Source: G965218495 sp965218495 (GTDB lineage: Bacteria > Bacteroidota > Rhodothermia > Rhodothermales > Bin80). Taken from it: 64,000 bases of DNA. Made by a program: the position numbers and the translations under genes. The stretch covers positions 1,302,001 to 1,366,000 of the forward strand of contig OZ244626.1 in the NCBI GenBank assembly GCA_965218495.1, in the 5' to 3' direction. The notes beneath the pieces are model-generated. The model did not search any database. It worked only from the letters and a program-made list of their open reading frames with translations, and was not told the origin of the DNA. Numbering within the stretch: the stretch's first letter is position 1; the number at the start of each line of letters is the position of its first letter. Shown here piece after piece: positions 47,053 through 53,927 of this stretch.

Positions 47053-48489
47053 TCAAGGAATCGTGTCGGCGACGGCTATGGCCTGTGGAGCTCGGATGCC
47101 CGCGGCCACCGGTGTATTGATCCCCAACACGTTGGTGAAGCCTTGAATCTTGTGCTCGATCTCCTCCCATTCTGCCCATGGGGTGGAACCCAGCACGATG
47201 CCTGCTCCCGAATACAGGGACAGCTGCCGGCCGTGTATTAGACCTGACCGTATGCCCACAGCAAAATCCGCCTCGTTGGGGCCTATGTACCCCACAGGGC
47301 CTGCATACCAGCCACGATCAAACGGCTCGTGCTGCTTGATGGCCAGCAGCGCCGGTCGCGTTGGGTACCCCCCTACGGCAGGTGTCGGATGCAACGCTTC
47401 CAACACGTCCAAGCTCGTAATTCCGGCGCGCAAGGTGGCACGCACCCGGGACACCAAGTGTCTCCCGTTAGCCAGCTTCATTTCCGACGGCTGCTCATCC
47501 AGCTGGAAATACTCCGCTAAGGGTTGCAGCTCCTCGCGCAGGCTAATGCGAACGTATTCGTGTTCGCGGCGCTCTTTGTCGCTGTGCAGAAGCTCGTCAA
47601 GCAGGCGGGCGTCATCAGTTGCAGAGGTGCCACGGGGCCGGGTGCCGGCCACCGCTTCGCTCTCAATGCCACGCCCTCGGCGGCGAAAGAGGCGCTCCGG
47701 CGAGGCCCCAACAAAGGCCGGGCCGCTAAGCGGCTGAAAGAGGTAGTGAAAGCAACTGGGGGTACCGGCGGCGAGTTGCTCAAGCAGGTCAAGCGGCTCC
47801 AGCGCCTGAGCAAACGAGAAAGAGGCTTCCCGCGCCAACACAACCTTGTCCAGCTCTCCGCCTTTAAACGCATCGAGGGCCCAACCAACCATTGCATGCC
47901 AGTCCGTTCGACCTGGCCGATTGCTGCGCCCTATGGGCGCCGGTAGCGGACCCGGGGGGCCTCCTTCCGGCTCCGCAAGCACTTCGATCATAGTCAGGAT
48001 TTCATTCTGACGTTCACGGTCCCGTGCCGGGATTAGATTGCAATGCAGCGTGGCGCCGCGCGTGTCCGCTCGCAATTCAAAGCGTGGCAACACAAACCGA
48101 TATGTTCCGAATCGACTCCACTTGTCTTCACCGGGAATCGCTTGGTCGAAGCGTATTCCTCCATAATACCTTATCCCATCCGCGCATCCGGAGAGCATTG
48201 GCCCGAGTTGCTGAGCAAGATGCCTCAAGCTGGCTTGGGGTGGGCCGTACGCCACGTCTGCTTCGCCCAATCCCGCGATGCTGTCCTGGTTGGCCCGGTC
48301 CGCCCAGAACATGCGCGCCTGGGGGACCTGCGCTTTTAGCCACCGAAGCGGATCCGTGCGCGGCAGCGTGACAGATGCACGCGCAATGGCGTTGGGATCT
48401 CCGTTCGTTCCTGCCAGTAGCGCCCGCACGTGCTGCTTCAGATTGTGGCGTACCCTCTCCTGCACGGCCAAACCATTGGATGCAAGCAT
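47053..48489 (-). CDS. menF: Isochorismate synthase
   Basis: Start set at ATG 48489 (478 aa) because GGAGG lies eight bases upstream; starts at 48507 or 48573 would lengthen the protein, and the latter overlaps the preceding gene. Chorismate-binding motifs: ALDAFKGGELDKVVLAREA, ESEAVAGTRPRG, SDKERREHEYVRISLREEL and HPTPAVGGYPTRPALLAI, with GWYAGPVGYIG near the end. It isomerises chorismate to isochorismate, the entry step of the men pathway whose other genes follow directly. A siderophore-type isochorismate synthase is the alternative, made unlikely by context. Confidence 0.92.
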   Translation of the reverse strand: MLASNGLAVQERVRHNLKQHVRALLAGTNGDPNAIARASVTLPRTDPLRWLKAQVPQARMFWADRANQDSIAGLGEADVAYGPPQASLRHLAQQLGPMLSGCADGIRYYGGIRFDQAIPGEDKWSRFGTYRFVLPRFELRADTRGATLHCNLIPARDRERQNEILTMIEVLAEPEGGPPGPLPAPIGRSNRPGRTDWHAMVGWALDAFKGGELDKVVLAREASFSFAQALEPLDLLEQLAAGTPSCFHYLFQPLSGPAFVGASPERLFRRRGRGIESEAVAGTRPRGTSATDDARLLDELLHSDKERREHEYVRISLREELQPLAEYFQLDEQPSEMKLANGRHLVSRVRATLRAGITSLDVLEALHPTPAVGGYPTRPALLAIKQHEPFDRGWYAGPVGYIGPNEADFAVGIRSGLIHGRQLSLYSGAGIVLGSTPWAEWEEIEHKIQGFTNVLGINTPVAAGIRAPQAIAVADTIP

Positions 48490-48526
48490 ATTGTGTGCCT
48501 CCAGCATGCGGAGTGACCCAGGGCGT

Positions 48527-49159
48527 CTACTTTTTCTTGAGGTGTTGGATAATGTGCTCCTCAATCGGGGCAAAATCGGCCAGCACGATGCGATAGTGAA
48601 GCGCAGCCCGCACTATGATCGCCCGAAGAACATGATCCGGCACCGGCATCCGGTACAGCCATCCCCAGAATACCTTCGCCAGCGGCCTCACGGCCATGCG
48701 CAGTACCCCCCAACGCAGGAGGATAAACCCCGCCAGGCCCACCGACATCGCTGCGTAACGGTCCAACGCGGCCAGCCAGCTCAATGTGCCAACGTACAAG
48801 AGGGCCTGCAGAATCACCAGCTCGAGGACCCGCAACACTGGGATCACGGCACGGCTTACCAAGGACGGCCCCAGCGTCTTCCATGCGACGAAGAACACAA
48901 TGGTAGCCAGCGCCGCCTGTGGAGCGCTGACCGCGAGCAGCAACGCAGGTAGAAGCCACAAGGCCAATGTTTGCGACGAGCGCAGCCATACCGCAGCATC
49001 GGCTAGCAGTTGACCCAACTTTCTACGCTCAAAGACCGCCCCTGCATAGTCATTCAACCAAGCCTCCCGCGTTCGAAACCATAAAAGCTCATCGGTGAAA
49101 ATCCCCTGCGGCGTGTCAACGTACGTGGACTGGCCTTTTGGCAGCCTGAGCCATTTCAT
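48527..49159 (-). CDS. Putative membrane protein of unknown function
   Basis: 210 residues from ATG 49159 (a GTG at 49168 would add three). Not recognised. A hydrophilic N-terminus (MKWLRLPKGQSTYVDTPQGI) precedes several hydrophobic segments (SQTLALWLLPALLLAVSA, AALATIVFFVAWKTL, VLELVILQALLYVGTLSWL, SVGLAGFILLRWGVL), giving about four membrane helices. It ends in a charged cytoplasmic tail, HIIQHLKKK. It lies between the YbbR-domain gene (68 bases away) and menF (37 bases), all on one strand, so it may belong to either unit. Confidence 0.6.
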   Translation of the reverse strand: MKWLRLPKGQSTYVDTPQGIFTDELLWFRTREAWLNDYAGAVFERRKLGQLLADAAVWLRSSQTLALWLLPALLLAVSAPQAALATIVFFVAWKTLGPSLVSRAVIPVLRVLELVILQALLYVGTLSWLAALDRYAAMSVGLAGFILLRWGVLRMAVRPLAKVFWGWLYRMPVPDHVLRAIIVRAALHYRIVLADFAPIEEHIIQHLKKK

Positions 49160-49227
49160 GGGTAGCACACTATGAGCAGTCAGATCCTACTGCTGGCTAG
49201 GGGACTTGTTGCGGCCAGCACTCTGAA

Positions 49228-50235
49228 CTACCGCACCCCGGTATTCACGTAGTAGTTCAACGACGAAGGCTGTGTCCCCATAAGGCGGACAAGAAGATCT
49301 GCGGGCAAAGTTATCTCGGGCACCACCGAGCCCGTGGTATCGAGCCGGATGGCCTCATACGACACGGTTGCATAGAACCCCTCGGCCTCCCGCACCGAAT
49401 CGAATTGGTCCAGCGGCGCGTGAAATATCACCTCGACACTAGGTGGATCAAGGTCAACGACGTTTTCCGAGTTCGGTATATCGGTTACAACTACCCGTAG
49501 CTCACGAATGCCTTCAGTAAACTTGTGCGCGTGCGCCAGCAGCCTGATTCGCTCGTGTGAGAGCATTACCAGCCCAGTAAGCGAATCCAGCAACGACACT
49601 TCAAAAGACAAGGAATCCTTGATGCCAACCCGCCGTAGGGAAACGGTCGGCCAGGCATCAATGCTGCCAACGATGGAGGCTGCCCCGGCAATGGTAACGG
49701 AATCCGGCGTGACGGTCGGATCATCAAATAACGAATACCCCGTCGCAGGTTGGATGGATACGCGCAATTTGATGGGCACCGCACGTTGGATACGTGTTTC
49801 TCGCGCCAACGTAATCTGCGGACTGTCGAATTCTGCCACGATGCCCGTTGGCCAGTCGACCGCGGTCTGCGAGTCGATAACGTCCTGCGATGCATCGATA
49901 ACAAAGCGTGGTGGTCTGAACTTGAGCTTAAAGAGTGTCAAGACATCACCTTTAACGCTTGCCATCACGGAGGTGGCTGGAACTTCCCCAAATGCCATGT
50001 CCTCCGGCTGATTGGCAACAGTTGTCTGCAACTCCAGCCGGATTTCTCCGGGATCGTCCAGGCTCAACAGCAGCCACAGGCCCAAGGCCGTAAGCACGCA
50101 CATGATTACAACCAGCTCGCGCTTGTGCCCGTTCTGATCGCGCTGGAGAGGGTCACGCGACTGATGATCACTAGGGTCTCGGCCTACGCTGCGCAGGAGT
50201 GCCCAGAAACCAGCAGATCTTGATGGCCCAGGCAT
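49228..50235 (-). CDS. YbbR-like domain protein
   Basis: 335 residues. A cytoplasmic basic N-terminus is followed by one membrane helix (residues ~41-60, ELVVIMCVLTALGLWLLLSL) and then repeated YbbR-type beta domains outside the membrane (RAVPIKLRVSIQPATGYSL, DPTVTPDSVTIAGAASIV and NVVDLDPPSVEVIF). In Firmicutes, YbbR/CdaR proteins regulate the adjacent c-di-AMP cyclase; no cyclase gene is adjacent here, so the role is open. The gene begins six bases after the stop of a BMC shell gene, which is unusual company. Confidence 0.75.
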   Translation of the reverse strand: MPGPSRSAGFWALLRSVGRDPSDHQSRDPLQRDQNGHKRELVVIMCVLTALGLWLLLSLDDPGEIRLELQTTVANQPEDMAFGEVPATSVMASVKGDVLTLFKLKFRPPRFVIDASQDVIDSQTAVDWPTGIVAEFDSPQITLARETRIQRAVPIKLRVSIQPATGYSLFDDPTVTPDSVTIAGAASIVGSIDAWPTVSLRRVGIKDSLSFEVSLLDSLTGLVMLSHERIRLLAHAHKFTEGIRELRVVVTDIPNSENVVDLDPPSVEVIFHAPLDQFDSVREAEGFYATVSYEAIRLDTTGSVVPEITLPADLLVRLMGTQPSSLNYYVNTGVR

Positions 50236-50241
50236 TGCGCG

Positions 50242-50688
50242 TCACCCGTGCTTTTCCAGTAGGGCGAGAAGCTCACTTTTTTTGGCGCTGGCAATGGCTC
50301 GGCCCTGCAGCGGGAATCCCGGTATCGCACGGGCTCGCACTCGCAGTTGCTGCACGGTCATGTCTGCGTAGTCAGGAAGCCTTCCTTGCGGCTCTGCCGG
50401 CTCTTGGTCCAGCAGCAGGACCGCTCGCACCGCCGCATCCGGGTTCGGGATTACGTGGCATGATACCACCTGCCCTACCTTTTTTGCGGCCCGCTCCCCG
50501 GCATCTACTGCTGCCTGCACCGCGGCCACCTCGCCAACGATCTGCACGGTCACCAAGGCCGCCTGCGTCACTTCTGCACGCACCAGGCGCACCAGCGCAC
50601 ATTTCACCATGGCGTCGGCCGCCTCTATGGCACCTATCAGCCCCCGCGTTTCCACCATGCCCAGTGCCGGTTCTAAGCCCGTCGCCAT
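50242..50688 (-). CDS. BMC-domain shell protein with C-terminal Rho_N/SAP-like tail
   Basis: 148 residues. Residues ~5-92 form one BMC domain (LGMVETRGLIGAIEAADAMV is the hallmark N-terminal strand-helix; VSCHVIPNPDAAV ends it). The segment where a PduA-type pore loop is expected reads EVTQAALVTV and lacks the glycine-rich pore sequence. Residues ~105-148 are extra: YADMTVQQLRVRARAIPGF ... ASAKKSELLALLEKHG, which resembles a Rho_N/SAP helix-extended-loop-helix module (inference from the LxxLxxxAR ... KxELxxLL pattern). By family knowledge BMC-H proteins form hexameric tiles of protein shells. The gene follows another BMC-H gene by 29 bases and precedes the YbbR gene by six. Confidence 0.87.
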   Translation of the reverse strand: MATGLEPALGMVETRGLIGAIEAADAMVKCALVRLVRAEVTQAALVTVQIVGEVAAVQAAVDAGERAAKKVGQVVSCHVIPNPDAAVRAVLLLDQEPAEPQGRLPDYADMTVQQLRVRARAIPGFPLQGRAIASAKKSELLALLEKHG

Positions 50689-50717
50689 GCCCGTACACGC
50701 AAGGTGGTGCGAGGTCG

Positions 50718-51002
50718 TTATGCTCCAGGCAGGATAAGCTCTACGTCCTGGTGCGGACGCGGAATGACGTGTACGGACACAAGTTCGCCCACGCGCTCTG
50801 CCGCCGCGGCACCACTGTCCGTAGCGGCCTTGACGGCGCCGACGTCACCGCGCACCATCACGGTCACATACCCGCCCCCGATCTTTTCCTTGCCGATGAG
50901 GTGAACCCGCGCGGCCTTGACCATGGCGTCGGCTGCCTCTATCGCGCCCACCAGGCCGCGTGTTTCGACCATACCCAATGCTATTCCGTAATCGTCTGCC
51001 AT
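50718..51002 (-). CDS. BMC-H shell protein (PduA/CsoS1-like)
   Basis: 94 residues, the minimal length for a single-BMC-domain shell hexamer subunit. It has the hallmark LGMVETRGLVGAIEAADAMV, the pore-loop-type segment GKEKIGGGYVTVMVRGDVGAV, and the C-terminal strand VSVHVIPRPHQDVELILPG. By family knowledge hexamers of such proteins tile the facets of microcompartment shells and the pore passes small metabolites. No BMC-P vertex protein and no signature enzymes lie nearby. It is the first of the bmc-bmc-ybbR row; the next gene upstream (glycosyltransferase) is 70 bases away on the same strand. Confidence 0.94.
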   Translation of the reverse strand: MADDYGIALGMVETRGLVGAIEAADAMVKAARVHLIGKEKIGGGYVTVMVRGDVGAVKAATDSGAAAAERVGELVSVHVIPRPHQDVELILPGA

Positions 51003-51072
51003 CGCTGAGAATGAGGTAAGTACAGGCTAGTGCACAGGCTTGCGGCCAATATAGACTTGGCCTGCCCGTTTG

Positions 51073-52293
51073 TCAACCGGAAGCGAGACCCTGATACATT
51101 GCTACCATGTCCTGCACCGTCGCATCCCAGTTGTAGCGCGATAAAACCGCTTCATGCCCGTTTTGTCCCATCTTCGTGCGAAGATTCGGTTCGCGCCAGA
51201 GTTTAAGGAGCGCCTCGCCCATCGCTTTAGGGGACTCGGACGGTACCACGATGCCGGCCCGCACCGATTCAACTATCTGGCGAATCATTCGACAGTCGGT
51301 CGTAAGCACAGGCCGCTTAAGGTACATGTAGTGAAACAGCTTGTGCGGCAAAGAGGCTTCGGTATGCGCGCTCTTAACTGTGGGTAAAGTGCATACATCG
51401 CTTCCAAGGATGTAGCTCTTGACTGAATGCTGAGGTTGCCACCCGGTAAAGTCGACACTGTCGCCAATGCCGAGCGAGTTCGCAAGCGACTCCAGTTCTG
51501 AGCGGATGCGCCCATCGCCAACGAGGACCAGGCGGGCTCGGCACTGCTGCAACACGATCGGCATGGCACGGATCAGCGTTGCCAAGCCCCGATGGAGGTC
51601 GAAAGATCCCGTATACACAATTGTAAAGTCGGATCGTACAGATTCTATTATGGTCGCATCCACATCGTACCTGTCGAATTCGCCGATGGCAATGGTGTTG
51701 GGCGTGACGACAGTCCTGCGTGGATCGACGCCGAGCTTGATTACGCGGTCCTTTTGTGCTTCGTTCACACAAATGACCTTGGTGACTGCACGAGTCCACT
51801 GTGCTTCCAAGTACCGCCAGCGCGAAATGTTGACAACGTACTTGGCTGGAAACCTCGTGCTCCAGGCATACTGGGTTAGCGCATCCACGTAGTTCTCGTG
51901 CAGATCACCGACTACCGGAATTCCAAGCCGCCGCGCCGCTCGCAAGCCGCCTCCAAATAGCCAGAGGTCGTGCATGTGCAATGCGTCAACCCGACTTCGT
52001 TTGCACACGCGCCGGATCTGGTGGCTTACAAACAGTGACAGCGCCGGTATCGAGGCAGCCAAGCCGCGCAGCTTGTTCCGCACTTGTTTGGGAGTGCTGA
52101 CACGGACAACCGTCATCCCATTGTGCGACATGACACCACTGCTCCCCCCTGCCTTCCCTTCTGGGTACGGAGCAATGGAAAGCACTGTCACCTTGAAGCC
52201 TGCCGAGAGCAGCGAGCGCACTTCATTCTCGACCCGCACGTCCGGCGGAAAGCGCTCGTCAAGCACCATGAGGATGTGGAACTTGTCTCGCAT
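51073..52293 (-). CDS. Glycosyltransferase, GT4-like (GT-B fold)
   Basis: 406 residues. The N-terminal Rossmann half begins ILMVLDERFPPDVRVENEVRSL; the C-terminal half contains FTIVYTGSFDLHRGLATLIRAM, ARLVLVGDGRIRSELESLAN and a donor-site segment EASLPHKLFHYMYLKRPVLTT, as in GT4 retaining transferases. It probably transfers a nucleotide-sugar residue to a surface glycan. Acceptor and donor are unknown. It is followed upstream by another glycosyltransferase gene (52577-53884) after 283 non-coding bases in which I see nothing. Confidence 0.85.
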   Translation of the reverse strand: MRDKFHILMVLDERFPPDVRVENEVRSLLSAGFKVTVLSIAPYPEGKAGGSSGVMSHNGMTVVRVSTPKQVRNKLRGLAASIPALSLFVSHQIRRVCKRSRVDALHMHDLWLFGGGLRAARRLGIPVVGDLHENYVDALTQYAWSTRFPAKYVVNISRWRYLEAQWTRAVTKVICVNEAQKDRVIKLGVDPRRTVVTPNTIAIGEFDRYDVDATIIESVRSDFTIVYTGSFDLHRGLATLIRAMPIVLQQCRARLVLVGDGRIRSELESLANSLGIGDSVDFTGWQPQHSVKSYILGSDVCTLPTVKSAHTEASLPHKLFHYMYLKRPVLTTDCRMIRQIVESVRAGIVVPSESPKAMGEALLKLWREPNLRTKMGQNGHEAVLSRYNWDATVQDMVAMYQGLASG

Positions 52294-52576
52294 CTCTAAA
52301 ATCCTCTGACCAGTCTGATTCTCTGCGAAGTTGCAGCTCCTGTGCCCCGCAAATCGCAGAGCGCAGGAGCACTGCCCAATCTACCTACGTGCTGCGACCG
52401 GAAATGAATTCGCGCGGCTTGGATTCCCTAAGCGCTGATCCCAGGATGGCCCACGCGGCGTTCAGATCACGATCGGGCACCTGGTCTTACGCTTCGAAAG
52501 TACTCGTGCGCATCGAAACCGTGACCCGCTCGCCGTGCATTGCGCCGCTGCGAACATGCAATCTCTCCACGGTCTT

Positions 52577-53884
52577 TCAAGTCGGAGTGTCCTCAGCTAT
52601 TTCGCCTATGATTTCGGCCAGTCGGCGCGTGAGTGCACGCCGATCGTATGCTCCCAGCGCCTGATCATTCGCCGGAGTAAAGGGCTTGCCTTCCCGGCAG
52701 CGCCGACGATGCTCCGAAATGAATTCATGCATGCCCTGGGCATCGTCGTAGTCAAACACGATGCCAGCGCGGGTTTCCCGCAAGATCCTGGCCATGTCAC
52801 CGTCCGGCGGTCCAATACCAATTACCGGTTTACCCACGGATAGGTATTCGAAAAGCTTGCCGCTGACAATACCCTTGTTCAGGCGTCCACGCTCTATCGG
52901 CAGCAGTAGCATGTCCGCTTGCGCCATGTACACCATGGCTTCCCGATGAGGCACGTGGGAAATCAACACAAGCGATTCGCCCATTCCAGTCCGGCCAAAC
53001 TCACCCGCCACCCACTCATGCACGTGTCCCACCAGGCGCAATTCGACCTCCTCGGCAATACTCCCGATGACCTGAGCGAACGCTGCCGAATGACGCTCTT
53101 TGGAATACGTCCCAACGTGTGCGATCACAAAACGCGCACTGTCCTTCGTTGGCTCAAGACTGGAAGGTGTGTCATGCGGGTCGTATCCATTTGGCACAGT
53201 TTCGTACCTGCGCATGCACACTTTCCCACGCAAGCCTGTGCCAATTGCCTCGCTTACAGACAGGACTACATCCGCGCGAGAGAGGACACGCCGCTCAAGT
53301 CTGGCGTTGATAAAGCGCGCTAGTGGCGACTGATGAAAGTGCGCATTGTAGTAGTAGTCGGTCCAAGGATCACGTAGGTCTGCTATCCATGGGATCCCAG
53401 TTCGGGCCTTCAGGAAGCTCCCAACAAGATGCGCGGAATGCGGTGGACCTGATGTCATCACGACCGAAAACTGCTGCTCACGCACCAGGCGTTGCGCAGT
53501 TCTCCTAGCAAATGGAACCCAACCCACGCGAGCATCAGGGAGGAAAATGTTTCCGCGAATCCATCGGGCGGCCTCCTGCTTCCAGCTTATGCGGCCCTCT
53601 TTGACAAAACCAACGCCGGCAACATCCTCCTTCGATACCCCTTGCAAGCGTGCATATATCGAAAAAGGATCCCACGACCGCGTTCGAACCACACGTACCT
53701 CACCAGGGAGCTGGTCCACAAGCGCTGAATCCATCGCTCCGTACACCGCAAAGCGGGGATCCACGGTGACAACTGTAGGCAAGTATCCACACTGGGGCAG
53801 ATAGCGCGCAAACTTCAGCATTCGCTGAACAGCAACCCCACCGGCCGGCGGAAAATAGTACGTGATCAGCAGCACAGGCCTCAT
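52577..53884 (-). CDS. Glycosyltransferase (GT4-like, GT-B fold)
   Basis: Start ATG 53884 (435 aa) gives the family-typical beginning MRPVLLITYYFPPAGGVAVQ; a longer frame from 53959 would overlap the YfhO gene. The N-terminal half includes PWIADLRDPWTDYYYN; the donor half includes RFVIAHVGTYSKERHSAAFAQ, VHEWVAGEFGRTGMGES and GKLFEYLSVGKPVIGIGPPDG. It is probably a surface-polysaccharide transferase. It lies 43 bases after the YfhO gene on the same strand. Confidence 0.84.
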   Translation of the reverse strand: MRPVLLITYYFPPAGGVAVQRMLKFARYLPQCGYLPTVVTVDPRFAVYGAMDSALVDQLPGEVRVVRTRSWDPFSIYARLQGVSKEDVAGVGFVKEGRISWKQEAARWIRGNIFLPDARVGWVPFARRTAQRLVREQQFSVVMTSGPPHSAHLVGSFLKARTGIPWIADLRDPWTDYYYNAHFHQSPLARFINARLERRVLSRADVVLSVSEAIGTGLRGKVCMRRYETVPNGYDPHDTPSSLEPTKDSARFVIAHVGTYSKERHSAAFAQVIGSIAEEVELRLVGHVHEWVAGEFGRTGMGESLVLISHVPHREAMVYMAQADMLLLPIERGRLNKGIVSGKLFEYLSVGKPVIGIGPPDGDMARILRETRAGIVFDYDDAQGMHEFISEHRRRCREGKPFTPANDQALGAYDRRALTRRLAEIIGEIAEDTPT

Positions 53885-53927
53885 TGCTCGCCCCGGGAGG
53901 GAGTCACGGCAGCGCCTTTCAAGACCG

